NCBI RefSeq assembly: GCF_027587175.1
Contig: NZ_JAPCID010000013.1
Coordinates: 87,961 to 151,960, forward strand
Direction of reading: 5' to 3'
DNA: 64,000 nucleotides
From: Solirubrobacter deserti
GTDB lineage: Bacteria > Actinomycetota > Thermoleophilia > Solirubrobacterales > Solirubrobacteraceae
How positions within the stretch are numbered: position 1 is the stretch's first letter; the number at the start of each line of letters is the position of its first letter. Below, one piece after another: positions 31,429 to 41,578 of this stretch. The notes under the pieces were generated by a model that made no database searches, had not been told where the DNA came from, and worked only from the letters and a program-made list of their open reading frames with translations. The translations under genes were made by a program, and so were the position numbers.

Positions 31429-31794
31429 ATGGCCCAGACGAAGCGCAAGAGGCGGACCAAGCACCGCGGCAACGCCGCCGGTTCGATCGAGGTGCGCGGC
31501 CGGACGGGCCGCAAGCCGACCGCGGCAGAGAGCAAGCAGTCCCTGCGCGACGAGGCGCGGCAGCGGCGGATGAGCAAGCCGCCGACCTGGAACAGCGCCG
31601 CGCTGAAGGCCGGCGCCATGGCGGTCCTGCTGTTCATCCTCACGCAGATCGGGATCCTGGGCGGGGACACGAGCCCGAGCCAGGGCATCATCCTCGCCGC
31701 GATGGCGATGCTGATCTACACGCCGCTCGCGTACATGACCGACCGCTGGGTCTACAACAAGAACCTGGCGCGCGCGGCCAAGCAGAAGCGCTGA
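31429..31794 (+). CDS. Small basic membrane protein of unknown function
   Basis: The 121-residue protein starts with about 55 very basic, disordered residues ('MAQTKRKRRTKHRGNAAGSI') followed by two membrane helices ('ALKAGAMAVLLFILTQIGIL' and 'GIILAAMAMLIYTPLAYMTD') and a basic tail. The start is ATG 31429. Its stop and the next start share one base (TGATG), so it is co-translated with the MBL hydrolase and, through it, hisS-aspS. Function unknown. Confidence 0.72.
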   Translation: MAQTKRKRRTKHRGNAAGSIEVRGRTGRKPTAAESKQSLRDEARQRRMSKPPTWNSAALKAGAMAVLLFILTQIGILGGDTSPSQGIILAAMAMLIYTPLAYMTDRWVYNKNLARAAKQKR

Positions 31795-32429
31795 TGGAGG
31801 CCCGCTGGCTGACGGTCGGCCCGGTCCAGGAGAACACCTGGATCGCCCGCCAGGACGGCTCGGAGTCCTGCCTGCTGATCGACCCCGGTGATGAGCCGCA
31901 GACGCTGCTCAACGCGCTCGAAGAGCTCAACACGACGCCCGCGGCGATCCTCATCACCCACTGCCACTTCGACCACGTGGGTGCGGTCAAGGCCATGGCC
32001 GAGGCGACCAAGGCGCCGGTCTACTGCCCCGAGGGCGAGGTCTTCATCCTCGAGAACATCAACGACTTCGTGCGCTTCCCGGGCTTCGGGCCGTTTGAGT
32101 CCTATACGCCCGAGCACACCGTCAAGGACGGCGACACGCTCACGCTCGCCGGCTTCACGATCGACGTCATCGGCACGCCCGGCCACAGCCCGGACCATGT
32201 GACCTACTCGATCCCGCAGGAGAAGGCGATCTTCTCCGGCGACGTCCTCTTCCAAGGCTCGATCGGCCGCACCGACCTCCCGGGCTGCGACCACGACACC
32301 CTCATGCGCTCCATCCAGAAGCTGCTCGACACGCTGCCCGACGACACGGGCGTCCTCCCGGGCCACATGGACCCGACCACGCTCGGCCAAGAGCGCCGAT
32401 CCAACCCGTTCCTGCGCGAGCTGGTGTGA
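31794..32429 (+). CDS. MBL-fold hydrolase (glyoxalase II-like)
   Basis: The 211-residue metallo-beta-lactamase-fold enzyme carries the zinc motif 'THCHFDHVGAV', then 'GTPGHSPDHVTY' (third His), 'FSGDVLFQGSIGRTDLPGCD' (bridging Asp) and 'VLPGHMDPTTLG' (last His), so both metal sites are intact. It resembles the YcbL/GloB-like thioesterases often found beside hisS in bacteria. It overlaps hisS by four bases. The substrate is probably a thioester such as S-lactoylglutathione or an analogue with the local thiol, which is inferred. Confidence 0.87.
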   Translation: MEARWLTVGPVQENTWIARQDGSESCLLIDPGDEPQTLLNALEELNTTPAAILITHCHFDHVGAVKAMAEATKAPVYCPEGEVFILENINDFVRFPGFGPFESYTPEHTVKDGDTLTLAGFTIDVIGTPGHSPDHVTYSIPQEKAIFSGDVLFQGSIGRTDLPGCDHDTLMRSIQKLLDTLPDDTGVLPGHMDPTTLGQERRSNPFLRELV

Positions 32430-33660
32430 GCAGGTTCCAGACGCCGCCGGGCACGAGCGACGTGCTCCCGGAGAAAGCCGCCGAGCGCGACCGGCTCGAG
32501 CAGACCGCCAAGAAGATCCTCGAGAAGGCCGGCTACGGCCGGATCGAGACGCCGACCTTCGAGTTCACCGAGCTGTTCGCGCGCGGGGTGGGCGAGGCGA
32601 CGGACGTCGTCCAGAAGGAGATGTTCAACCTCGAGGCCGACAGCGGCACCAGCTACACGCTGCGCCCCGAGGGCACCGCGCCGGTCATGCGCGCCTACAT
32701 GGAGCACGGCATGCACAAGCTGCCGCAGCCCGTGAAGCTCTGGTACCTCTCGTCCTACTTCCGCAACGAGACGCCGCAGGCGCACCGCTACCGGCAGTTC
32801 TCGCAGCTGGGGATCGAGGCCATCGGCTCGCCCGACCCGGCCGTCGATGCCGAGGTGATCCTGCTGCTGGCGGAGATCCTGGAGGCGATCGGCGTCCGCG
32901 ACGTCACGCTCCTGCTCGCCTCACTCGGCCAGCCGGAATCCCGCGCCGAGTACCGCGAGGAGCTCGTCGCGTACCTGCGCGCGCACGAGGACCAGCTCAG
33001 CCGGGAGGTCGTCGACCGCATCGACCTCAACCCGCTGCGCGCGTTCGACAGCAAGGACCCCCGCACGCGCGAGGTGATGGCCAAGGCGCCGCGGCTGATC
33101 GATCGCCTCCCGCAGGAGGATCTGGACCACTTCGCCGAGGTGCAGGACCTGCTGCAGGCCGCCCACCTCGCCTACACGGTGGACACGACGCTCGTCCGCG
33201 GGCTGGACTACTACACGCGCACGCTGTTCGAGTTCCAGTCCGGCCAGCTCGGCGCCACGCAGAACGCGCTCGGCGGCGGCGGGCGCTACGACGGGCTGGC
33301 GCAGGCGCTGGGCGGCCCGCCCACGCCCGGCATCGGCTGGGCGGCCGGGGTGGAGCGGATGCTGTCGGCGTCCACGCAGCCGCCGCCGGTCGAGGCGCCG
33401 GTGGACCTGTTCGTCGCCTACCACCCGGAGCACAAGGTCGCGGCGTTCAAGCTCGCGTCGGATGCGCGCCGCGCGGGCCACAGCGCAAGACTCGAACTCG
33501 CCGGCCGCAGCGTGAAGGGCCAGCTCAAGCAGGCCTCGCGCGTCCGTCCCCGCTACGTTGCCATCTTCACCGACGAGGGCGTCGAGCTGCGCGATCGCGA
33601 CGGCGGGGAGGACAAGCTCGTCGCGCCCGAAACCGTCATGCACCACATCCGAGGAACGCT

Positions 33661-33664
<4 letters not shown>
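32426..33664 (+). CDS. hisS: Histidyl-tRNA synthetase
   Basis: The 412-residue class II synthetase matches the usual bacterial length. It has motif 1 near 'PEKAAERDRLEQTAKKILEK', motif 2 'YLSSYFRNETPQAHRYRQFS', the histidine-specific 'LVRGLDYYTRTLFEFQSG' and 'GGGGRYDGLAQALGG', and a C-terminal anticodon-binding domain ('VDLFVAYHPEHKVAAFKLAS'). It charges tRNA-His. It starts at GTG, overlaps the MBL hydrolase gene by four bases, and its stop overlaps the aspS TTG start by four bases. Confidence 0.95.
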
Positions 33665-35433
<1,769 letters not shown>

Positions 35434-35434
35434 A

Positions 35435-35461
35435 CCCCATTCCACTCAACCTCCGATGGGG
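35435..35461 (+). promoter_or_regulatory. Hairpin that pairs with the ribosome site of the next gene
   Basis: CCCCAT (35435-35440) can pair with ATGGGG (35456-35461), which overlaps the GGGGAGG ribosome site (35458-35464) of the gene starting at 35470. It could act as a weak terminator after aspS or mask initiation. A regulatory role is inferred. Confidence 0.4.
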
Positions 35462-35469
35462 AGGTGCCG

Positions 35470-36429
35470 ATGTGTGTGGATGTGAGCCAGATCTCCATGC
35501 CCATGCGCATCCTCCTCATCGGTGCCGTCGTGTTCCTTGCTGCCTGGTTCACGATCCTCAAGCCCGGTGGCGCCGAGGAAGAAGTCCCGCCCGTCCAGCC
35601 GGCCAACGCCGCGCCGGCCAACGCCGCCGCGACGCCCGCGGGAGCCACCGAGAACACGCCGGTCGCGGACGCCGCGATCCCGGCGGAGGTGCTCGCCAAG
35701 CTGCCGAAGGACGTCGCCGAGGCCATCTCGGAGCGCAAGACGCTGGTGCTGGGCGTGTTCGCCGAGGACGCCAAGGAGTGGCGCCCGATGGCCGATGACG
35801 ACCGCTACGTCCGCAACGCGCTCGAGAAGACCAACCGCTACGACGGTGAGGTCTTCGCGAAGAACATCAGCGTCGCCGACCTCTCGACCTACGGCCCGCT
35901 GATCAACGGCCTCGGCGTGACGCAGTCGCCGTCGGTCGTCGTGATCGACCGCAACCTCAAGGGCACGCTGCTCACCGGCTACGTCGACCGGATCGCGATC
36001 AACCAGGCGATCGCCGACGCCCGCCGCGACAGCATCTATCCGGCGATCACGGACGAGTACCTGCGCGCGGCCAACGACATCTGCGAGCGCTTCACCGTCC
36101 GCTTCACGCGCTGGTCGCTGCCGACGGTTCGCGGCCACAAGGCGTGGAAGTCGTCCGGTCTGCGTCTGCTCAAGATCGGCAAGGCCCAGCGCCGTGCGAT
36201 CGCCGAGCTGCCGGCCCCGGCCGAGTGGAAGGGCTTCAAGCGGCAGTGGCTCTCTGCGGTCGACATGGACCTCGACACGGGCACGCGCACCGTCAAGAAG
36301 GGCCTTGCCGGCGACATCGACGGCGCCTGGGCCGCGCTGCGCACGTTCGACGTCGACGCCTACCGCAAGCTCGACCGCCGCTTCGACGACATCGGCCTCA
36401 CGGCCTGCGCCGACTACCGGCGGTCCTAG
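35470..36429 (+). CDS. Membrane-anchored thioredoxin-like protein lacking CXXC
   Basis: The product is about 319 residues from ATG 35470, six bases after GGGGAGG. It has one N-terminal membrane helix ('RILLIGAVVFLAAWFTILKP'), a Pro/Ala linker, then a thioredoxin-like domain at about 75-185 ('SERKTLVLGVFAEDAKEWRP', 'INGLGVTQSPSVVVIDRNLK'). The cis-Pro-like 'QSPSVVVID' is present, but no CXXC pair occurs, so it is not a disulfide oxidoreductase. The C-terminal 120 residues are helical with two Cys and no recognised domain. It probably acts outside the membrane; its partner is unknown. Confidence 0.7.
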   Translation: MCVDVSQISMPMRILLIGAVVFLAAWFTILKPGGAEEEVPPVQPANAAPANAAATPAGATENTPVADAAIPAEVLAKLPKDVAEAISERKTLVLGVFAEDAKEWRPMADDDRYVRNALEKTNRYDGEVFAKNISVADLSTYGPLINGLGVTQSPSVVVIDRNLKGTLLTGYVDRIAINQAIADARRDSIYPAITDEYLRAANDICERFTVRFTRWSLPTVRGHKAWKSSGLRLLKIGKAQRRAIAELPAPAEWKGFKRQWLSAVDMDLDTGTRTVKKGLAGDIDGAWAALRTFDVDAYRKLDRRFDDIGLTACADYRRS

Positions 36430-36432
36430 ACT
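36427..36432 (+). promoter_or_regulatory. Putative -10 hexamer TAGACT of a leaderless mnmA transcript
   Basis: TAGACT ends nine bases before the GTG at 36442, within CCTAGACTCAAG. The same block CCTAGACTCA sits at exactly the same distance from the alaS ATG. The spacing leaves room for almost no leader. Confidence 0.5.
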
Positions 36433-36441
36433 CAAGCGGTC

Positions 36442-37845
36442 GTGGACCGCGAGCGTTTCGAAGAGCATCTCGCCGCGCCCCAGGGGTGCGGCGTCGTACT
36501 TCCCGGGGCGCATGACGGCGCCGCCGGCGGTGCGCTGTGCGGCGACCTGATCCGGCTGTCCGTCGTGGTCGAAGGTGACCGCGTGGTCGCCGCGGCCTTC
36601 GACGCCGACGGCTGCGGCGCGCTGACCGCCGCGGGCTCGGCGGCCGTGACGCTCGTCGAGGGCGAGCACCTCTTCGACGCCGCGCGCGTCGGCACGACCG
36701 CGATCGCCGCGGAGCTCGGCGGGCTCTCGCCGGGCAAGCTGCACGCGGCGGACCTGGCCGCGGACGCGCTGCACCGGGCGCTCGGCGCCGCGGCGCGGGA
36801 GGCGGCCGTGCCGGTGGACAGCGAGCGCGTCCTGGTCGCGATGAGCGGCGGCGTGGACTCCGCGGTCGCCGCCCACCTGCTGCGCGAGAACGCCGTCGCG
36901 GTGACGCTCGAGCTGTGGCGCGACGAGGAGAACGACGCCGCCGCTTCCTGCTGCTCGGCCGACGCCGTCCGGCTCGCCCGCATGGTCGCGCACCAGATGG
37001 GGCTCCCGCACTTCACGCTCGACCTGCGGCCGGAGTTCCGCGCCGGCGTCGTGGACCCGTTCCTGGCCGGCTACGCGGCGGGTGAGACGCCGAACCCGTG
37101 CGTCTCCTGCAACGGCCACGTGCGGCTGGACGAGATGCTCACGCTGGCCGACCGCCTCGGCGCCCCGTTCCTTGCCACCGGCCACTACGCGCGCGTCACC
37201 GAGGACGGGCTGCTGCGCGCGGCCGCCGATCCCGCCAAGGACCAGTCCTACATGCTCGCGGCGCTGTCGCCGGCCTCGATTGCGCGTATGCGATTCCCGC
37301 TGGCCGAGCTGACCAAGCCGCAGGTGCGGGAGATCGCCGCGGGCGCGCGGCTCCCGGTGGCTTCTCGCGCCGACTCGCAGGACCTGTGCTTTCTCGCCGG
37401 CACGGGCAAGGCCCGCTTCCTCGCCCGCCACGGCGGGTTGGAGGACAAGCCGGGGGAGATCGTCACCCTCGCCGGTGACGTGGTCGGGGCGCACCGCGGC
37501 GCCCATCACTTCACGGTCGGCCAGCGCAAGGGCCTGGGCGTCGGCGCCGCGCCGGAGCCGCTGTACGTCATCCGCACCGAGGGCACGCGCGTAGTCGTCG
37601 GTTCACGCGACGAGCTGGCGACCCGGCGCGTCCGTGTGCGCGGCGCCCGGCTGCACCGGCCCAGCGACGAAGTCGACGCCGTGCGCCTGCGCTACCACTC
37701 GCGCGCCGTGCCGTGCCGCGTCGTGGGGGAGGGCCGCTCGTTCGAGCTCGAGCTCGACGAGCCGTTCCACGGCGCCGCGCCGGGACAGACGGCGTGCCTG
37801 CTGCGGGGCGACGTCGTCGTCGGCGTCGGCACCATCACCGCGTAG
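36442..37845 (+). CDS. mnmA: tRNA 2-thiouridylase MnmA with fused N-terminal NifU/IscU-like domain
   Basis: The 467-residue fusion has an N-terminal domain (1-125) that matches NifU/IscU scaffolds, with Cys33 ('GALCGDLIRL') and Cys58 ('FDADGCGALTAAGSA'). The third scaffold Cys, in the family context K-x-H-C-S, is Ala102 here ('GKLHAADLAADAL'). From residue 130 it is MnmA: PP-loop 'SGGVDS' (135-140), 'CCSADAVRLARMVA', catalytic Cys220 ('PNPCVSCN') and Cys316 ('SQDLCFLAG'), and 'GQRKGLGVG'. MnmA makes s2U34 in Glu, Gln and Lys tRNAs using sulfur passed from a cysteine desulfurase. The fused domain may receive sulfur or an Fe-S species. It starts at GTG. Confidence 0.92.
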   Translation: MDRERFEEHLAAPQGCGVVLPGAHDGAAGGALCGDLIRLSVVVEGDRVVAAAFDADGCGALTAAGSAAVTLVEGEHLFDAARVGTTAIAAELGGLSPGKLHAADLAADALHRALGAAAREAAVPVDSERVLVAMSGGVDSAVAAHLLRENAVAVTLELWRDEENDAAASCCSADAVRLARMVAHQMGLPHFTLDLRPEFRAGVVDPFLAGYAAGETPNPCVSCNGHVRLDEMLTLADRLGAPFLATGHYARVTEDGLLRAAADPAKDQSYMLAALSPASIARMRFPLAELTKPQVREIAAGARLPVASRADSQDLCFLAGTGKARFLARHGGLEDKPGEIVTLAGDVVGAHRGAHHFTVGQRKGLGVGAAPEPLYVIRTEGTRVVVGSRDELATRRVRVRGARLHRPSDEVDAVRLRYHSRAVPCRVVGEGRSFELELDEPFHGAAPGQTACLLRGDVVVGVGTITA

Positions 37846-37995
37846 GGTTCGCTGAGGAATGGGCGGTGCGTCTGATGTGGTGCAGGCGCCCGTGCCTCGG
37901 GCCGCCCGCGACAAGCGTGGCGTGCCTCTGGCACGTGAGCGTCGTGGGTGGCGCGAGGTGCCGCGGATGTGCCGCAGCAGGCGTGCCGGTATTCC

Positions 37996-38514
37996 TCAGC
38001 GGACCCGGGCGAGGTGCCACGCGGCGACGCTGGCCGCGTCGCGGATCACGTTCTCGCGCACCATCGCGTCGACCTCGTCGACCGGGAAGCGGCGCACGAC
38101 GAGATCGGCCTCCGTGGCTTCTAGCGCCTGCTCGCCGGGTTCGAGCCCGGTCGCGCGAAACACGTCAACCGCCTGGTCGGTCAAGCCGTAGGCGAAGTGC
38201 AGCCGGCCGAGGTGCTCCATCGCGCCGGCGCGCAGGCCGGTCTCCTCGCGCAGCTCCTGGCGGGCGAGCGCTTCCGGGGCGACGTCCCCGTCCTCGAACG
38301 CGCCCTGTGGGAACTCCCAGAAGCGCGCCCGGACCGGGTGCCGGTATTGCTCGATCAGCCACACGTGATCGTCCTGGATCGGCACGATCAGGGCCGACGG
38401 TGACTTCTCCGCCCACCCGTACAGACCGGGCGTGCCGTCTTCGCGCTCGGTGCGGTCCTCGTGCACCCGCATCCAGCGGTTCTCGTACACGACTCGGGTG
38501 GAGACGACGCGCAT
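37996..38514 (-). CDS. Nudix hydrolase (ADP-ribose pyrophosphatase-like)
   Basis: The product is 172 residues from ATG 38514. The Nudix box is complete within 'GAFEDGDVAPEALARQELRE' followed by ETGL, giving the pattern G-x5-E-x7-REETG with metal-binding Glu residues. The preceding 'YRHPVRARFWEFPQG' and following 'LHFAYGLTDQAVDVF' resemble ADP-sugar pyrophosphatases (NudF/ADPRase type). It cleaves nucleoside diphosphate-X substrates. It is divergent from alaS, with starts only 27 bases apart, so the promoters overlap. About 150 bases between its stop and the mnmA stop hold no gene. Confidence 0.87.
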   Translation of the reverse strand: MRVVSTRVVYENRWMRVHEDRTEREDGTPGLYGWAEKSPSALIVPIQDDHVWLIEQYRHPVRARFWEFPQGAFEDGDVAPEALARQELREETGLRAGAMEHLGRLHFAYGLTDQAVDVFRATGLEPGEQALEATEADLVVRRFPVDEVDAMVRENVIRDAASVAAWHLARVR

Positions 38515-38526
38515 GGGTTGGCAGCC

Positions 38527-38532
38527 TAGACT
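38527..38532 (+). promoter_or_regulatory. Putative -10 hexamer TAGACT of a leaderless alaS transcript
   Basis: TAGACT ends nine bases before the alaS ATG at 38542, within CCTAGACTCAGG, and copies the arrangement before mnmA. It also lies in the shared 27-bp gap with the divergent Nudix gene. Confidence 0.5.
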
Positions 38533-38541
38533 CAGGACTCG

Positions 38542-41175
38542 ATGACCTCCGACGAGATCCGCGAGCGCTACCTCAGCTTCTTCGAGAGCCGTGACCACAA
38601 GCGGCTGCCGTCGGCGTCGCTCGTCCCCGCCGAGCACGATCCGTCGGTGCTGCTCACCACGGCGGGGATGCACCCCCTCAAGCCCTACTTCCAGGGCCGC
38701 GAGCAGCCGCCGCACCACCGCCTGACCTCCTGCCAGAAGTGCTTCCGCACGCCGGACATCGACCAGGTCGGTCTCACGACCCGCCACCTCACGTGCTTCG
38801 AGATGCTGGGCAACTTCAGCATCGGCGACTACTTCAAGGAGGGCGCGGCGCAGTTTGCGTGGGAGCTGTCGATCGAGGGCTTCGGCTTCAAGCCCGAGGA
38901 CATCTGGGTCACGGTCTTCGCGGGCGACGAGGAGCTCGGCCTCGGGCCGGACCAGGAGGCCATCGACGTCTGGCTGAAGATCGGCGTCCCGCGCGAGCGG
39001 ATCGTCCTGCTCGGCCGCGACGACAACTTCTGGCAGGCCGGCCCCACCGGCCCGTGCGGGCCATGCTCGGAGCTCTACCTGGACCGCGGGCTCGACTTCG
39101 GCGAAGAGGACGACCTCCCCGGCGGCGACAACGAGCGCTTCCTCGAGTACTGGAACCTCGTGTTCATGCAGTACGAGCAGAACCCGGTCGGGACGCTCAC
39201 GCCGTTGCCGGCGCCGAGCATCGACACCGGCCTCGGCCTGAACCGCATGGCGCTGATCCAGCAGGGCGTCACCTCCATTTTCGAGACCGACCAGTTCACG
39301 CCGCTGATCGCGCTCGGCGAGGAGCTGTCGGGCAAGCGGTACGAGTCCGACCCGGTCGTGGACCGCGCGCTGCGCGTGCTCGCCGACCATACGCGCGGGA
39401 TGAGCTTCCTGATCGCCGACGGCGTGGTGCCCGACAACGCGGACCGTGGTTACGTGCTCCGCCGCCTGATGCGGCGCGCGATCGTCCAGGGCCGCCGGAT
39501 CGGGATCGAGCCGGGCTTCCTGCCCAAGTACGCGCAGGTCGTGCGCGAGACGATGGGCAAGGCCTACCCCGAGCTGATCGAGCACGCCGACACGGTCGAC
39601 ATGTGGCTCGCCAGCGAGGAGGAGAGCTTCAACCGCACGCTCGAGCAGGGCATGCGGATGCTCGAGGACGTGATCGAGCAGACCAAGGCCGACGGCGCCG
39701 AGGGCATCGGGGCCGAAGCCGCGTTCCGGCTGCACGACACGTACGGCTTCCCGTTCGACCTGACGGTGGAGCTGGCGGGCGAGCGCGGCGTCGGGGTCGA
39801 CGCGCAGGGCTTCGAGCGGCTGATGGACGCCCAGCGCGAGAAGTCGCGCGCGGTCGAGAACGAGGACGACGGGGTCGACACGCGCGAGCAGCTGCGTCGC
39901 TTCGCGTCCGAGGCGGGCGCGCCGTCGAAGTTCACCGGCTACGAGACGACCGAGCAGGCCACCGCGGTCGCGTCCGTCGTCCGCGAGAACGGACGCGTGC
40001 TGGCGAAGCTCGTCGAGTCCCCGTTCTACGCCACCGGCGGCGGCCAGGTGCACGACGACGGCGTGATCGAGTGCGAGGACGGCGGCTGCTCCGCGCGGGT
40101 GGTGGACGTCGTCCGGCTGGGCGACGACCAGGCGCTCGTGCTCGAGCCGCTGACCGGCGAGCTCAAGGACGGCGAGCGCGTGTGGGCGCGCGTGGACCGG
40201 AGCGCCCGGCGCGCGACCGAGTGCAACCACACCGCGACGCACCTGCTGCACGCGGCGCTACGGGAGCGGCTCGGCTCGCACGTGCACCAGGCGGGCTCCT
40301 ACGTCGGCCCGGACAAGCTGCGCTTCGACTTCACGCACGGCACGGCGCTCAGCGCCGAGGACCGCGCGTGGGTGGAGGATCGCGTGAACGCGCAGATCCT
40401 CGAGAACTCGCCCGTGCGCGCGATCACGACCACGCTGGACGAGGCCAAGGCGCTCGGCGCGATGGCGCTGTTCGGCGAGAAGTACGGCGACGTCGTCCGC
40501 ATGGTCTCCGTCGGCGACGGCGGCTTCTCGCGCGAGCTGTGCGGTGGCACGCACGTGCGCTCGACCGCGGAGATCGGCGTCTTCAAGATCACGCAGGAGA
40601 CGTCCTCCTCCGCGAACGTGCGCCGCATCGAGGCCATCACCGGGCCCGCGGGCGTCGAGCTGCTGCGCCGGCACGACCGCGAGCTCGCCGCCGCGGCCGT
40701 GGCCCTGCGCACCTCGCCGGACGCCGTCGCGGAGGCGGCGGCGACCGCGGTCGCCAAGCGGCGTGAGGCCGAGAAGGCGCTCGAGAAGGGCGCTGCGGCC
40801 GACACGTCGGTCGGTGAGATCGTCGAGATCGGCGGCGTGAAGGCCGTGTTCGAGATCCGCGAGGTGCCGAACCCGAAGGCGCTGCCGGACCTGGCGGACA
40901 AGCTGCGCGGCCAGCTCGGCGACCCTGCGGTCGTCGTGCTCGGCGCGCCCGGCGAAGGCCGCGCCTCGCTGCTGGTGAGCGCAACGCCGGGCGCGGTCGC
41001 GGCGGGCGTGAAGGCCGGGGCCGTGGTCAAGGTCGCGGCGGCGGTCGTCGGCGGCGGTGGCGGCGGGCGCGACAACATGGCGCAGGCCGGCGGCAAGGAC
41101 CCGTCGAAGTTGCCCGACGCGCTGGTTGCCGCGCGCGCGGAGATCGAACGCGCGCTTGCGGGTTCTGGCGCTTGA
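38542..41175 (+). CDS. alaS: Alanyl-tRNA synthetase
   Basis: The 877-residue protein has normal AlaRS length and domain order. The class II core ('SFFESRDHKRLPSASLVPAE', 'TSCQKCFRTPDIDQVGLTTR', 'HLTCFEMLGNFSIGDYF') is followed by a tRNA-recognition domain. The editing domain has zinc ligands HTATH ('CNHTATHLLHAALRERLG') and 'CGGTHVRSTAEIG'. The C-terminal DHHA1 part ends in 'GGGGGGRDNMAQAGGKDPSK'. It charges tRNA-Ala and hydrolyses Ser/Gly mischarged products. Its last 20 bases overlap ruvX. Confidence 0.96.
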   Translation: MTSDEIRERYLSFFESRDHKRLPSASLVPAEHDPSVLLTTAGMHPLKPYFQGREQPPHHRLTSCQKCFRTPDIDQVGLTTRHLTCFEMLGNFSIGDYFKEGAAQFAWELSIEGFGFKPEDIWVTVFAGDEELGLGPDQEAIDVWLKIGVPRERIVLLGRDDNFWQAGPTGPCGPCSELYLDRGLDFGEEDDLPGGDNERFLEYWNLVFMQYEQNPVGTLTPLPAPSIDTGLGLNRMALIQQGVTSIFETDQFTPLIALGEELSGKRYESDPVVDRALRVLADHTRGMSFLIADGVVPDNADRGYVLRRLMRRAIVQGRRIGIEPGFLPKYAQVVRETMGKAYPELIEHADTVDMWLASEEESFNRTLEQGMRMLEDVIEQTKADGAEGIGAEAAFRLHDTYGFPFDLTVELAGERGVGVDAQGFERLMDAQREKSRAVENEDDGVDTREQLRRFASEAGAPSKFTGYETTEQATAVASVVRENGRVLAKLVESPFYATGGGQVHDDGVIECEDGGCSARVVDVVRLGDDQALVLEPLTGELKDGERVWARVDRSARRATECNHTATHLLHAALRERLGSHVHQAGSYVGPDKLRFDFTHGTALSAEDRAWVEDRVNAQILENSPVRAITTTLDEAKALGAMALFGEKYGDVVRMVSVGDGGFSRELCGGTHVRSTAEIGVFKITQETSSSANVRRIEAITGPAGVELLRRHDRELAAAAVALRTSPDAVAEAAATAVAKRREAEKALEKGAAADTSVGEIVEIGGVKAVFEIREVPNPKALPDLADKLRGQLGDPAVVVLGAPGEGRASLLVSATPGAVAAGVKAGAVVKVAAAVVGGGGGGRDNMAQAGGKDPSKLPDALVAARAEIERALAGSGA

Positions 41176-41545
41176 TTACGGCTCGGCGCGCTGCGGCGTC
41201 GCGGTGAGCGACCCCACCGGGACGCTCGCGACGCCGCTCGAGCCGGTGCTGCGGCCGGGGACCAAGAAGGGGTTCGCGGCGGTGCGGCAGCGGGTGGCCT
41301 CGCTCGAGGTGGAGCGGGTGGTCGTCGGGCTGCCGGTGTCGCTGCGCGGGGGCGATTCGGCGCAGACCGTCGAGGTGCGCGAGTTCGCGGCGCGCCTGGA
41401 ACGCGCGGTCGACGTTCCCGTCGAGCTCTACGACGAGCGCTTCACGACGTCGCTCGCGCTGCAGGCGGGCGGGAGCGCGTCGCTGGATTCGCGCGCGGCG
41501 GCGGTGCTGCTCGAGGAGTGGCTGGCTAGGGGCTCGACCCTATAA
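41156..41545 (+). CDS. ruvX: Holliday junction resolvase-like YqgF/RuvX
   Basis: The product is about 129 residues from TTG 41156, giving the family start '(M)RVLALDYGSARCGVAVSDP'. RNase H-like residues follow: Asp in 'ALDYG', 'VVVGLPVSLRGGDSAQTVEV', 'VELYDERFTTSLA' and the final 'DSRAAAVLLEEWL'. YqgF proteins act in 16S rRNA 5' maturation and are proposed Holliday junction resolvases. It overlaps the end of alaS by 20 bases in another frame, and the alaS-yqgF-mltG-aroE order is typical of actinobacteria. Confidence 0.9.
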   Translation: MRVLALDYGSARCGVAVSDPTGTLATPLEPVLRPGTKKGFAAVRQRVASLEVERVVVGLPVSLRGGDSAQTVEVREFAARLERAVDVPVELYDERFTTSLALQAGGSASLDSRAAAVLLEEWLARGSTL

Positions 41546-41578
41546 GGAGTCCGGACCATCGGCCGATGACACAGGGAA

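Noticed and set aside
37846..37995. Small gene between mnmA and the Nudix hydrolase
   Set aside because: The short frames there have no start signal and no recognisable product.
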